64,000 bases of DNA from Halomicrococcus gelatinilyticus (GTDB taxonomy: Archaea > Halobacteriota > Halobacteria > Halobacteriales > Haladaptataceae): assembly GCA_024227995.1 (NCBI GenBank), contig CP100466.1, positions 1 to 64,000 on the forward strand, read 5' to 3'. Each line of letters opens with the position of its first letter. The first letter of the stretch is position 1. The notes below the pieces were generated by a model. It saw nothing but the letters and a program-made list of their open reading frames with translations, was not told the origin of the DNA and searched no databases. Shown piece after piece: positions 47,677 to 56,665 of the stretch. The translations under genes and the position numbers were made by a program.

Positions 47677-48219
47677 ATGAACGGACGCGCCGTCCTGCTG
47701 GTCGCCGCGCTGGTCGTGCTCGCCGGGTGCCTGACGGGAACGCCGAACGGCGGCAACGGAACGGACACGACCGGGACGCAGACGACCACGAGCCACACGA
47801 CGACGGACGTCGAGGAGAACGTCTCCGCAGCGTTCGTCGTCGACGGCAACCGGACGGCGGTGACGCTCGAGGTCGCCGACGAACCGGGCGAGCGGCAGAG
47901 CGGACTCATGTACCGGCAGTCGCTCCCCCGGAACCACGGCATGGTGTTCGTCTACGGCGGCGCCGACGAGCGGACGTTCTGGATGAAGAACACGTTAATC
48001 CCGCTCGACATCGTCTTCGTCTCGGCGAACGGAACGGTCGTCAGCGTCGCCCACGCCGACCCCGAGCCGAACGCCGCCGACTCCGAGCTGCGCCAGTACG
48101 AAAGCGGCGCACCGGCGAAGTACGTCGTCGAGATGCGGCAGGGGTTCGCCAACCGGACCGGCGTAGAACCGGGTACGAGACTCGTGTTCGACGGCGGACC
48201 GCCGACGACGGAAGGCTGA
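47677..48219 (+). CDS. DUF192-domain lipoprotein
   Basis: A 180-residue exported protein. The lipobox VLAGC places the lipidated cysteine at residue 17, followed by a Thr-rich linker (GTDTTGTQTTTSHTTTDV). The DUF192 domain is identified by RQSGLMYRQSLPRNHGMVF, TFWMKNTLIPLDIVFV and YVVEMRQGFANRTGVEPG. Function is unknown. Such domains occur on the surface of many haloarchaea. Confidence 0.88.
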   Translation: MNGRAVLLVAALVVLAGCLTGTPNGGNGTDTTGTQTTTSHTTTDVEENVSAAFVVDGNRTAVTLEVADEPGERQSGLMYRQSLPRNHGMVFVYGGADERTFWMKNTLIPLDIVFVSANGTVVSVAHADPEPNAADSELRQYESGAPAKYVVEMRQGFANRTGVEPGTRLVFDGGPPTTEG

Positions 48220-48284
48220 CTTTCCTTGCAGCAACTGGAGTGGTTCTTCAGAAACGTTACCGAGGCACACGACGTACGGAGCGT

Positions 48285-48785
48285 ATGGAGATCCGACCAG
48301 CGACCATCGACGACGCGGCGACCGTGCGCGGACTCGCCCACGACGCCTGGCACGAGACCTACGGCGAGGTGCTCGACGACGACACCATCGAGGAGACCGT
48401 CGAGGAGTGGTACGCCGACGACGCGCTCGCGGACGCGCTTGACCGCCCCGGAACCGCGTTCCTGGTCGCCGAGGTAGACGGCGGGCAGGCCGGCTTCTGT
48501 CACGGCGTCTGCGACGGCGCGAGCGGCTACGTCCTCAGGCTCTACGTCGAACCGGACAACCAGGGACAGGGGGTCGGGACGGCGCTGTACGAACACCTCC
48601 GGGACGACCTCCGCGACCTCAACATGCACCGGATGTACGCGATGGTCCTCGCCGACAACGACAGCGGCAACGAGTTCTACCGCGAGATGGGGTTCGAGAA
48701 GACCAGCGAGGGCGTTGTGGAGCTCGGCGGCGAGCGATACACCGAGAACGTGTACAAGACGTCGCTGCGGGACCCGGTACGGTAA
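48285..48785 (+). CDS. GNAT-family N-acetyltransferase
   Basis: A 166-residue enzyme. The acetyl-CoA loop is in YVLRLYVEPDNQGQGVGTAL (QGQGVG), followed by NMHRMYAMVLADNDSGNEFY and REMGFEKTSEG, the usual motif-B end. The N-terminus begins MEIRPATIDDAATVR. The acceptor (a protein N-terminus, a small amine or an antibiotic) cannot be predicted. Confidence 0.9.
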   Translation: MEIRPATIDDAATVRGLAHDAWHETYGEVLDDDTIEETVEEWYADDALADALDRPGTAFLVAEVDGGQAGFCHGVCDGASGYVLRLYVEPDNQGQGVGTALYEHLRDDLRDLNMHRMYAMVLADNDSGNEFYREMGFEKTSEGVVELGGERYTENVYKTSLRDPVR

Positions 48786-48819
48786 GACATATCGGCGAGC
48801 GGTGGGACGTTCGGTCCGG

Positions 48820-49533
48820 ATGCCGAACGGACAGTACCGGGTCGCGGTCAAGGACTCCGCTGCCGAGCACAGCGGGGCCGTCGAGGAGTTCCGGGCCGAA
48901 CGGGGTCGAACCGTCGTCTTCGAGTCGCGTGCCGACGCCGAAGCGACCGCGGAGCGCCTCTCGACGCCGGACGCCCGGGTCGCGGTGCAGGCCGCCGCGC
49001 CGCAGGACGGGAGCGACGCGGACGCCTACCTCGTTCCCGACCCCGACCGTCGGACGCGTGACCCAGACGGCTCCGTCGACGCGGGGCTGACCTTCGACGT
49101 GTCGGCGACGCAGTACGGCCGCCTCGGCGAGGCGCTCGTCTGCTGCCAGCGGTGGGACCCGCCCGTCCTCGCGTACTACGCGCGAGAGGACCTCGCGGCC
49201 GACGACGTCCGGGTCGAACTCGACCGCGACCCCGACGCCGTCGTCACGGACGACGGTGCGCGCTGGGTGCCGGACTGTCGCGCCGTCGCCCGGACGGGGA
49301 ACGGGCGGACGCTCGCCGAGTACTGGTGCGAGATCAAGACCGGCGACGCCTCCCTCGAACGCGACCAGCGCACCGCCATGACGTGGCAGGCACAACGGGC
49401 GCGCGTGCTGACCGTCCGGGTCGACCCGTCGGCGTTGCCCGAGAGCTACACCGCCCGGATCCGCGCCGTCGGCCCGGTGGACGGGTCGACGAACGCGTCA
49501 CGGGTGACCCACCGACTGTCCGACTTCAAGTAA
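48820..49533 (+). CDS. Putative PD-(D/E)XK-type nuclease-like protein
   Basis: A 237-residue cytoplasmic protein. In the C-terminal half RWVPDCRAVAR is followed 19 residues later by AEYWCEIKTGDASLERDQ, giving the D ... ExK arrangement of restriction-endonuclease-fold nucleases with a conserved-looking Q downstream. The N-terminal half (YRVAVKDSAAEHSG, TVVFESRADAEATAERLS) is a small domain I do not recognise, and a linker helix region (FDVSATQYGRLGEALVCCQ) joins them. Function is inference from the motif spacing. It is a single gene without a methylase or helicase partner next to it. Confidence 0.55.
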   Translation: MPNGQYRVAVKDSAAEHSGAVEEFRAERGRTVVFESRADAEATAERLSTPDARVAVQAAAPQDGSDADAYLVPDPDRRTRDPDGSVDAGLTFDVSATQYGRLGEALVCCQRWDPPVLAYYAREDLAADDVRVELDRDPDAVVTDDGARWVPDCRAVARTGNGRTLAEYWCEIKTGDASLERDQRTAMTWQAQRARVLTVRVDPSALPESYTARIRAVGPVDGSTNASRVTHRLSDFK

Positions 49534-49643
49534 TCCACGCCCCGATAGAACACAAGACATTTACCGTCGGTCGCAGTTCCTTCGATTACCTCGGGTAGGG
49601 GTACACGAGGTAACCTTTCTTTCGGAGCAGCACGGGAGTGCCA

Positions 49644-50276
49644 TCAGACGTCGCTGCCGCCCCACTCGCCGGCTTCCTCCCAGTTGACAGTGTCGTCACC
49701 GGAGGATTCCTCGTGGTCCGACAGTCGATCGCCGTCGCGCGGTGCGTTCCCGCCCGGCGAGGTGGCGTAGTCGGCGGCGTGCTCGGTGGTGCCGTCCCGG
49801 CCGGGCGTCGCGTTCTCGCGCCGGTCGGCCGCGTCGGTCGCGTTCTCGCCCGGAACGCCCTCGTCGCGGTCGTCGGCGTCGGATCCGCCGGGCGACCACT
49901 CCTCGTCCTCGGACCACTCGTGTTCGAACAGGCGGTACGCGCTGGCCAGGTTGACGAGCGCGTCGCGTTTGTCAGCGCCATCGCCGATAGCCTGCGCGGT
50001 CGCGTGGACGATCTGGGAGTACTGCACCGTGTCGTGCCCGACGTCGCCGACGTACTCCTCCCCGAACTCCCCGTCGCGGAACGCCGCCCTGACGGCGGCG
50101 CGCTGGTAGCGCTCCAGCACCTCGAACAGTCCCCAGTAGTCGAACCCCTCCCTGCGGGCGTCGACGACGGCAGAGGCGAGGCGACGTTCGAGTCGCTCCT
50201 CCGGCGACGCGGGCAGGCCGGACTCGTCGTCCAGTCCGAGCGTGTGCAGTATCTCCTCGATGTCCTCGTCGCTCAT
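49644..50276 (-). CDS. Acidic haloarchaeal protein of unknown function
   Basis: A 210-residue protein. Residues 1-125 are helical (DIEEILHTLGLDDESG, DYWGLFEVLERYQRAAVRAA, QYSQIVHATAQAIGDGAD). The remaining 85 are low-complexity, Asp/Gly-rich and probably disordered. There is no motif of known activity. It lies downstream of the response regulator gene (62 bases) on the same strand, so it could be part of its operon. Confidence 0.7.
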   Translation of the reverse strand: MSDEDIEEILHTLGLDDESGLPASPEERLERRLASAVVDARREGFDYWGLFEVLERYQRAAVRAAFRDGEFGEEYVGDVGHDTVQYSQIVHATAQAIGDGADKRDALVNLASAYRLFEHEWSEDEEWSPGGSDADDRDEGVPGENATDAADRRENATPGRDGTTEHAADYATSPGGNAPRDGDRLSDHEESSGDDTVNWEEAGEWGGSDV

Positions 50277-50337
50277 GTGACGTACCTGTGAAGTCTATCG
50301 CTTTACTATTACGGATGGACGGTTCCAGCTCGGCCCG

Positions 50338-50901
50338 CTACAGGTTCTTGAAGACGCCGACGAAGTCCTCGTGGTCGCTCAGGCTCGCGCGGGCGTCGTC
50401 GACCTCGTCGCGGAGTTCGTTCACGTCCTCGAGCAGCGACTGGTACTCCTCGCTCTCGGCGAGTTCCCCCGCGTCCTTCTCGGCCTCCAGGACCGCCTTC
50501 TTCGAGACGAGCGCGAAGTACTCCTGGAGCTGTTCGTCGTAGTCGACGCGCGTGAGCATCCCCTCGACGGTCTCGTGTATTTCGTCCTTCGAGACGGGCT
50601 TGACGAGGTAGTCGTCGAACCCCATGCCGAGGATGTCGAAGTCGGGCTTGACGGCGGTCACCATCACCACCCGGGTGGAGAGGTCCTCGTCGCGGATCCG
50701 GGTGAGCACCTCGTCCCCGGAGAGGCCCGGCATGCGCCGGTCCAGCAGGACGACGTCTACGCTCTCGTCGAGGACGTCGAGTGCGGTCTCGCCCTCGTAG
50801 GCACGCCGGACGTCGTACTCGGCCGTCAACCACGTCGCGTAGAGGTCCGTCACGTCTTCCTCGTCGTCCACGACGAGAATCGTAGGATCGTCCGTAGTCA
50901 T
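50338..50901 (-). CDS. Response regulator with HalX domain
   Basis: A 187-residue two-component regulator. The receiver domain has the acidic pocket DDE (12-14), the phosphoacceptor D54 in VVLLDRRMPGLSG, T82 and K101 in DDYLVKPV. Residues about 115-187 form the haloarchaeal HalX domain, a helical unit ending DHEDFVGVFKNL. It has no DNA-binding domain, so HalX probably relays the signal. No histidine kinase gene is next to it. Confidence 0.93.
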   Translation of the reverse strand: MTTDDPTILVVDDEEDVTDLYATWLTAEYDVRRAYEGETALDVLDESVDVVLLDRRMPGLSGDEVLTRIRDEDLSTRVVMVTAVKPDFDILGMGFDDYLVKPVSKDEIHETVEGMLTRVDYDEQLQEYFALVSKKAVLEAEKDAGELAESEEYQSLLEDVNELRDEVDDARASLSDHEDFVGVFKNL

Positions 50902-51283
50902 AATTTCTCCATCATTTTCCGTCCGGGTCCGGGAGCCGCGTTAGTCCATCATTCTCTAATTCTCGCTTATATCTTTTGGTTACGAATTACCGGACAGATT
51001 AAATACGGAGACGCGACCGCCGCGCGAAAGACTGGCACACGGCGTCCCAGGCGGGGTTCATGGGGAACCCCACACGGTACAGACGCACCGGTTCGACGAC
51101 CGGCGGTGTGTCGTCGCGCGCGACGAACAACCCACGCGGCGAACAGCACCGGACGTCGACTGCCAGCAGCCGCCGGTGTCGGCCACACCGGTCGACGTCC
51201 GTCCCGAACCCTGCGCGGACGGCCGCTCCGTCACCAACTATCCGTTGCCAACTACTATTAGGATGCCACGGCGACCATGTGAC
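50902..51283. other. Divergent promoter region between response regulator and LUD genes
   Basis: No gene is seen. It contains an AT-rich block (about 50953-51010, with TTATATCTTTTGG). A TATA-like ACTATTA at about 51253-51259 lies 28 bases before the LutC-like ATG (51284), consistent with a leaderless transcript. Short open frames here have no recognisable motifs. Confidence 0.45.
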
Positions 51284-51793
51284 ATGACCACAGGGGTAAC
51301 GAGCGAGTTCGAGGCATCGCTGCGCGGTCTCGGGATGACGTGGACGCGGACGGACAGCGGCTCGTTCGCGGCGACGGTCGACGAGGCGGTGGCGGCGCCC
51401 GCGGTCGGGACGCCGCTGCCGTTCGACGGCGTGTCGCTCGACGACACCGTCGTCACGCAGGACCCGACGCCAGAAGAGCTCGACGCCGCCGAGACGGGGG
51501 TGACGCCGGCCGAGATGGGCATCGCCGACTACGGGTCGGTCGTCCTCGCCCCCACGGCGGCGGGTCACGAGCCGGTCAGCCTCTACCCCGAGCGACACGT
51601 GGCCGTCCTCGCCGCGAGCGACGTCGTCCCCGACATGCCGACCGCGTTCGAGCGCATGGGGGAGGCGTTCGCGGCCGGACGCGCCGACGCCATCATCGCG
51701 ACCGGGCCGAGCGCGACGGCGGACATGGGCGCCCTCGTCGAGGGCGCACACGGCCCGAAGGAAGTGCACGTCGTCGTCCTGGAGGACCGCTGA
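51284..51793 (+). CDS. LUD-domain protein (LutC-like)
   Basis: A 169-residue protein of the LutC type, part of the L-lactate oxidation complex LutABC. TAAEMGIADYGSVVLA-type sequence (here VTPAEMGIADYGSVVLAPTA), PERHVAVLAASDVVPDMPT and ATGPSATADMGALVEGAHGP are family signatures. Its stop overlaps the start of the next gene by one base, so both are translationally coupled. Its role in lactate or glycolate use is inferred from the family. Confidence 0.88.
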   Translation: MTTGVTSEFEASLRGLGMTWTRTDSGSFAATVDEAVAAPAVGTPLPFDGVSLDDTVVTQDPTPEELDAAETGVTPAEMGIADYGSVVLAPTAAGHEPVSLYPERHVAVLAASDVVPDMPTAFERMGEAFAAGRADAIIATGPSATADMGALVEGAHGPKEVHVVVLEDR

Positions 51794-54003
51794 TGGGGTC
51801 CGACTCCCGCGAGGCGAAAGCCGAGAGCATCCGCCGGGTGCTCGCCGAGGAAGGTGATGCGGTCGCCGAGAACACCCGCGGGTTCAACGACGGACGGTAC
51901 GAGTCGGTCGCGGCGCTCGACGACTACGAGGCGCTGAAGGACCGGGCGCGAGCCATCAAGGAGGACGCCATCGAGCGCCTGCCGGAACTGGTCGAGGAGG
52001 TCCGGGAGACGGTCGAGGCGAACGGCGGTCAGGTCTACCTCGCCGACGACGCTGCCGACGCCAACCGGTACGTCGCCGAGGTGGTCGAGGACCGCGACGC
52101 CGACACGGTCGTCAAGAGCAAGTCGATGACGACCGAGGAGATCGACGTCAACGAGCACCTCGAAGCGGCGGGCGTCGACGTCGTCGAGACAGACCTGGGG
52201 GAGTTCGTCCTCCAGGTCGCCGACGAGGCGCCGAGCCACCTCGTCGCGCCGGCCATCCACCGGTCGCGGGAGGGCATCGCCGACCTGTTCAACGAGCACT
52301 TCGACCCCGACGAACCGCTGGAGACCGCCGAGGAACTGACGCAGTTCGCGCGCGACCACCTCGGCGAGCGCATCCGCAAGGCCGAGGTCGGGATGACTGG
52401 CGCGAACTTCGTCGTCGCGGAGACCGGCACCGTCGCGCTCGTCACCAGCGAGGGCAACGCCCGCAAGACCGTCCAGGCGACCGACACGCACGTCGCGGTC
52501 GCGGGCGTCGAGAAGCTCGTCCCGGAGTTCCGCGACCTCCACCCGTTCGTCGAACTCGTCGGGCGGTCGGGGACGGGCCAGGACATCACCTCCTACGTCT
52601 CGCTGTTCTCGCCGCCCGGCGACTCGCCGACCTTCGAGTTCGACGACGACGGTCCGCTGGCGGACGGCGAGGCCGACCGCGAGTTCCACCTCGTCCTGCT
52701 GGACAACGGCCGGATGGCGATGCGCGAGGACGACCAGTTGCGCGAGACGCTGTACTGCATCCGGTGTTCGGCGTGCGCGAACTCCTGTGCGAACTTCCAG
52801 CAGGTCGGCGGCCACGTCTTCGGCGGCGAGACCTACTCCGGCGGCATCGCCACCGGCTGGGAGGCCGGCGTCGAGGGGCTGGACAGCGCGGAGGCGTTCA
52901 ACGACCTCTGCACCGGCTGTTCGCGCTGCGTGAACCAGTGCCCAGTGAAGATAGACATCCCGTGGATCAACACGGTCGTCCGCGACCGGCTCAACCGCTC
53001 GGCGGGAGACGACGACTTCGAGTTCGTCTACCGGGGGCTGATGCCAGACGAGGAGCCCGGCGGCGTCGACCTGCAGAAGCGCTTCTTCGGCAACTTCGGG
53101 ACGCTCGCCAGGCTCGGGAGCGCGACCGCACCGGTGTCGAACTGGCTCGCGGACACGGGGGTCGCCCGGGCGCTCATGGAACGCGTCCTCGGCGTCGACC
53201 GCCGACAGGAGCTCCCGTCGTTCGAGCGCGAGACGTTCGTGAGATGGTTCGCGAAGCGGGGGCCGCGCGTCGCCGCAGCCGACGCCGAGCGCGAGGTCGT
53301 CGTCTACCCCGACGCGTACACCAACCACGTCCACACGGAGCGCGGGAAGGCCGCCGTGCGGACGCTGGAGGCGCTCGGCGTCCACGTCCGGGTGCCGGAC
53401 GCGCCGCCGAGCGGGCGCGCACCGCTCTCGCAGGGGATGGTCGCGACGGCGGACGACCGCGCGAGCGCGACGTACGCGGCGCTGGCCGAGCACGTCGACG
53501 CCGGCCGCGACGTCGTCGTCGTGGAGCCGAGCGACCTCGCGATGTTCCACCGGGAGTACGAACGCCTGCTCCCCGACGCGTCGCACGAACGCCTCGCCGA
53601 GAACAGCTACGAGGTCATGGAGTACGTGCACGGCCTGGCCGCGAACGGGGCGTCGCTCGACGCGCTCTCGGGCGGCGACGGGAAGCGCGTCGCCTACCAC
53701 AGCCACTGCCAGCAGCGCACGCTCGGCCTCGACGGCCACACGGAGGCGGTGCTCGACGACCTGGGCTACGACGTGCTCGCCTCCGACGTTGAGTGCTGCG
53801 GGATGGCGGGCAGCTTCGGCTACAAGACCGAGTACTACGACCTCGCACAGGCGGTCGGCGAGGACCTGCGCGACCAGTTCCGCGCCCCCGAGGCACGCGA
53901 CCGGACCGTCGTCGCCAGCGGAACCTCCTGTCTCGAACAGCTCGACGCGCTGCTGTCGCGGCCGACGCGCCACCCCGTACAGCTCGTCGACCCTGCGCGG
54001 TGA
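51793..54003 (+). CDS. Fused LutB-LutA-type iron-sulfur protein (LUD + 4Fe-4S + CCG domains)
   Basis: A 736-residue fusion of two subunits separate in Bacillus. Residues about 60-300 are the LUD domain (SKSMTTEEIDVNEHLEAAGV, GMTGANFVVAETGTVALVTS). Two ferredoxin clusters follow: CIRCSACANSC from 322 and CTGCSRCVNQCP from 373. The C-terminal part resembles LutA. The second CCG motif is present (VECCGMAGSFGY, near 668). The first CCG domain, expected near 515-560, has lost its cysteines (PPSGRAPLSQGM), so cofactor ligation there must differ. The pair with LutC suggests electron transfer from lactate or a related 2-hydroxyacid. Confidence 0.88.
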   Translation: MGSDSREAKAESIRRVLAEEGDAVAENTRGFNDGRYESVAALDDYEALKDRARAIKEDAIERLPELVEEVRETVEANGGQVYLADDAADANRYVAEVVEDRDADTVVKSKSMTTEEIDVNEHLEAAGVDVVETDLGEFVLQVADEAPSHLVAPAIHRSREGIADLFNEHFDPDEPLETAEELTQFARDHLGERIRKAEVGMTGANFVVAETGTVALVTSEGNARKTVQATDTHVAVAGVEKLVPEFRDLHPFVELVGRSGTGQDITSYVSLFSPPGDSPTFEFDDDGPLADGEADREFHLVLLDNGRMAMREDDQLRETLYCIRCSACANSCANFQQVGGHVFGGETYSGGIATGWEAGVEGLDSAEAFNDLCTGCSRCVNQCPVKIDIPWINTVVRDRLNRSAGDDDFEFVYRGLMPDEEPGGVDLQKRFFGNFGTLARLGSATAPVSNWLADTGVARALMERVLGVDRRQELPSFERETFVRWFAKRGPRVAAADAEREVVVYPDAYTNHVHTERGKAAVRTLEALGVHVRVPDAPPSGRAPLSQGMVATADDRASATYAALAEHVDAGRDVVVVEPSDLAMFHREYERLLPDASHERLAENSYEVMEYVHGLAANGASLDALSGGDGKRVAYHSHCQQRTLGLDGHTEAVLDDLGYDVLASDVECCGMAGSFGYKTEYYDLAQAVGEDLRDQFRAPEARDRTVVASGTSCLEQLDALLSRPTRHPVQLVDPAR

Positions 54004-54133
54004 CGGTCGGCGTCCCGCGTGACGGTGCGGCGGACGCCGTCGCCGGGGCGCGCCGGCGGTCGCGTTGCCCCGGTCGAGTCCCGCCAGGAAGCGTTTTGCC
54101 CGTCCCACCCCAGGGGACGGTTGGAGAGAAACC

Positions 54134-54712
54134 GTGAGCGACGCAATCATCGTCATCGACATGCTGAACGACTTCGTGACGGGGAAGATCGCCGCCGACA
54201 GGGCGGAGCGCATCGTCCCCGCGCTCGACCGACTCCGCACTGCCGCGCGGGAGTACGGGGTACCGGTCGTCTACGCGAACGACGCCCACCGCGAAGCGGA
54301 CTTCGAACTCGACGTCTGGGGGGAACACGCCATGCGAGGCACGGAGGGTGCCGAGGTCGTTCCGGAGCTCGCACCGGCACCCGGCGACCACGTGTTCGAG
54401 AAGCGAACCTACGACGCCTTCTACGAGACGGGCCTCGACGACCACCTCCGGAGCCTCGGCGTCGACCGGGTCGTGCTGACCGGCCTCCACACGAACATGT
54501 GCGTCCGCCACGCCTCGGCTGGCGCGTTCTTCCGGGGGTACGACGTCGCCGTCCCCGAAGACGCTGTCGAGGCGTTCACCGAGGCAGCCCACGAGAGCGG
54601 TATCGAGTACCTCGACGAGGTGTACGGCGCGACGCTGACCACGGCGGACGACCTGGTCGACGAGTGGCGGTCGGCCGCGGGGGGCGAGACCGCCGAAGTG
54701 ACGTCGGAGTGA
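54134..54712 (+). CDS. Isochorismatase-family cysteine hydrolase
   Basis: A 192-residue hydrolase of the nicotinamidase/isochorismatase superfamily. The catalytic triad is visible: D9 in VIDMLNDF, K90 in FEKRTYDAF and C123 in LHTNMCVRHA. The GTG at 54134 gives the normal short N-terminus before VIDM. Metal-binding residues of nicotinamidase (D-x-H-x-H) are only partly present (NDAHREADF), so the substrate is unclear. It lies downstream of the Lut genes but in a separate unit. Confidence 0.9.
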   Translation: MSDAIIVIDMLNDFVTGKIAADRAERIVPALDRLRTAAREYGVPVVYANDAHREADFELDVWGEHAMRGTEGAEVVPELAPAPGDHVFEKRTYDAFYETGLDDHLRSLGVDRVVLTGLHTNMCVRHASAGAFFRGYDVAVPEDAVEAFTEAAHESGIEYLDEVYGATLTTADDLVDEWRSAAGGETAEVTSE

Positions 54713-54718
54713 GCAGCG

Positions 54719-55741
54719 TCAGTCGTCGTAAGTGTGGGACTCGGCGGCGCGTTCGAGGAGTTCGTCGGGGATGCCGGGGGCCTCCTCGGAGCGGACGGGG
54801 GCCTCCTCGCTGACGAGGTCGGGGTCGCGGGGGAACTCGCGCAGCAGCCAGTGGATGGAGATGCCGGCCTTCGCACCCTCCCCGAGCGCGACTGGAACCT
54901 GGTTGTGGCCGGGCGTGAGGTCGCCGACGGCGTAGACGCCCTCGACGTTCGTCCGCCCGTGCTCGTCGACCGCGACGGTGCCGTCCTCGTTCACGTCGCA
55001 GCCGAGTTCCCGGGCCAGACCGTTGTTGTACTCCGAGCCGTACATCGCGAAGCCGCCGCTGTACTCCCGGACGTTCCCGTCCGCGAACTCCAGGGCTTCG
55101 AGCCAGCCGTCCTCGCCGTTCCGGACGCCCGTCACCTCCGCGTCGATCACGTCGACCGGATGGGTAGCGAGCATCTCGTCGGCCTCGTCGCTCCACTCGG
55201 GGTCGTCGCCACGGGTGAGGAGGTCGACGTCGTCGGTGAAGTTCAGCATGATGGTCGCGACGTAGGCGGCGGTCTCGCCGTACCCCATGACGTAGACCGG
55301 TTCGTCGACGAACACGTGGGCGTCGCAGTGCAGGCAGTAGTGCAGACCGCGCCCGGTCCGGGGCAGCGGCGGGTCCGGCCGGGCGTCGGTGAACCCCGTC
55401 GCGAGGACCACGGCGTCGGCGACGTAGTCCGCGTCGTCTCCGGAGAGCCGGAAGTGCTCGCCGTCGCGCTCGGCGGAGCCCACGACGTCGCGGCGGACGT
55501 CACAGCCGTACGACTCGAGCTGCCCGCGGCCGGTCTCAAGGAACTCGTTGCCGGAGACGTCCTCGGTCGTTCCGACCACGTTGTGGACGTTGGCCATCAT
55601 CGCCGCGCGACCGCCGCCGCGTTCGACCAGTACCGTCGAGTGTCCGAGTCGGACGCTGTAGAGCGCCGCCGACAGTCCAGCGGGACCGCCGCCCACGACG
55701 ACGACATCGTACTCCATTTTCTCAGGGTCTTCGTCGGCCAT
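54719..55741 (-). CDS. Thioredoxin-reductase-like FAD/NAD(P) oxidoreductase
   Basis: A 340-residue flavoprotein. GGGPAGLSAALYSVRLGHS at 17-35 is the FAD-binding site, LATGFTDARPDPP follows, and the redox-active pair C136-L-H-C139 is present. The NAD(P) domain begins VYVMGYGETAAYVATIMLN, and GRTNVEGVYAVGDLTPGHNQ is the C-terminal FAD motif. The NAD(P)-binding GxGxxA motif reads GYGETAA, normal for the group. The gene is divergent from an HTH gene and is probably its own promoter unit. The physiological disulfide partner is unknown. Confidence 0.88.
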   Translation of the reverse strand: MADEDPEKMEYDVVVVGGGPAGLSAALYSVRLGHSTVLVERGGGRAAMMANVHNVVGTTEDVSGNEFLETGRGQLESYGCDVRRDVVGSAERDGEHFRLSGDDADYVADAVVLATGFTDARPDPPLPRTGRGLHYCLHCDAHVFVDEPVYVMGYGETAAYVATIMLNFTDDVDLLTRGDDPEWSDEADEMLATHPVDVIDAEVTGVRNGEDGWLEALEFADGNVREYSGGFAMYGSEYNNGLARELGCDVNEDGTVAVDEHGRTNVEGVYAVGDLTPGHNQVPVALGEGAKAGISIHWLLREFPRDPDLVSEEAPVRSEEAPGIPDELLERAAESHTYDD

Positions 55742-55928
55742 ACGCGTGCCTCGACGGCGTCCGGCAAAATCTATGTGGCAGCGAGAGTGGCGTCGTGGCG
55801 CGGGCCGTGGTCGCGTCGACGTCCGGGCCGTGCCCGCGTCGACGGGAGTCCACCTGCTGACGGTTCCCGAACGTCAGGGGAGACACCGCGCAGCCGGAGC
55901 GGCGGTTCTCCAGCACCCGCGGCGACCC

Positions 55929-55940
55929 GAAATAAATAAA
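55929..55940. promoter_or_regulatory. AT-rich promoter element before the HTH gene
   Basis: GAAATAAATAAACG-type sequence is the only strong AT-rich block in the 240-base divergent gap. It lies about 30 bases before the ATG at 55968, the normal TATA distance for a leaderless start there. Confidence 0.55.
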
Positions 55941-55967
55941 CGAAGCGGACGCGTAGCCGGTACCGGT

Positions 55968-56274
55968 ATGTCCGAAACCAGTGGTCGCTTTTGCCGACCG
56001 CAGCGGCAGTGAACCGACCCCGACCGAGCGGTTCGAACGACTTCTAGAACTGCCACCGAGCGCCAAGCTGGTCTACCGGGTGTTGCAGGAGGACGCGCCG
56101 ATGACGCAGCGACAGCTGCGCGAGGACGCCCTGTTGCCCGCCCGGACGACCCGGGACGCGCTGGCGAAACTGAAAGAGCGCGGACTCGTCGAGGAGAAGC
56201 TGTACGTCCAGGACGCCCGCAAGCGCCTGTACGACCCGCTACCGGTGGACGAACCGGAGGACGTGCCCCTCTAG
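55968..56274 (+). CDS. Winged-helix (MarR/TrmB-like) DNA-binding protein, ambiguous start
   Basis: A roughly 97-residue regulator. The winged helix is clear: FERLLELPPSAKLVYRVLQE, MTQRQLREDALLPARTTRDA, LAKLKERGLVEEKL. The promoter-spaced ATG at 55968 (MSETSGRF) is in a different frame and stops after 14 codons. The domain frame opens only at the GTG at 55981. Either the real start is the GTG, or a single-base difference split the frame near 55990-56005 (an assembly error or a real mutation). Homologues that I recall begin with short Ser/Thr-rich starts like the ATG frame. Confidence 0.75.
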
Positions 56275-56340
56275 CGGCGCGGTCACGTCGTTCGGCTGAT
56301 TCACACATGATTCATGCGGTTCGGCGTCGTGTCGGGAACC

Positions 56341-56622
56341 ATGTCTCCGGACGACACCGACGGCCGGACGACGGTCGAGCGTCGGCCGCGACTCGGTCGT
56401 GATCCCCAGCGGAGCGCCAGTCGGGCCGAGCTACGGGCGGAGGTGCGTGCGCTGCGCAGCCGACTCGCCGACGCCGAGAAGCGTCTCGAGACGCTGGAGG
56501 CGACGGCCGTCGACGGGAACCAGAACCTGAAGACGTGCACCACCTGCGGCCGCGTCTGCATCCATCACGGGGTGGAGAACACGTGCCCGTACTGCGAGCG
56601 AGGACAGCTCCGCGAGCTGTAG
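56341..56622 (+). CDS. Small zinc-ribbon protein
   Basis: A 93-residue protein. Residues 20-60 form a charged helix (ELRAEVRALRSRLADAEKRL) suited to a coiled-coil. The C-terminus has two CxxC pairs (CTTCGRVC and CPYCERG), a likely Zn2+ site. Function is unknown. It may be a nucleic-acid or protein-binding adaptor. The ATG at 56341 gives a typical acidic start. Confidence 0.72.
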   Translation: MSPDDTDGRTTVERRPRLGRDPQRSASRAELRAEVRALRSRLADAEKRLETLEATAVDGNQNLKTCTTCGRVCIHHGVENTCPYCERGQLREL

Positions 56623-56665
56623 CGCCGGCGGGAGGTGGCGGTCGGGTCGACGACCCGCAGGACGC

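Noticed and set aside
51583..54240. An 885-codon minus-strand open frame
   Set aside because: It is antisense to the fused Lut gene. The iron-sulfur cluster motifs and LUD domain prove the plus strand is coding.
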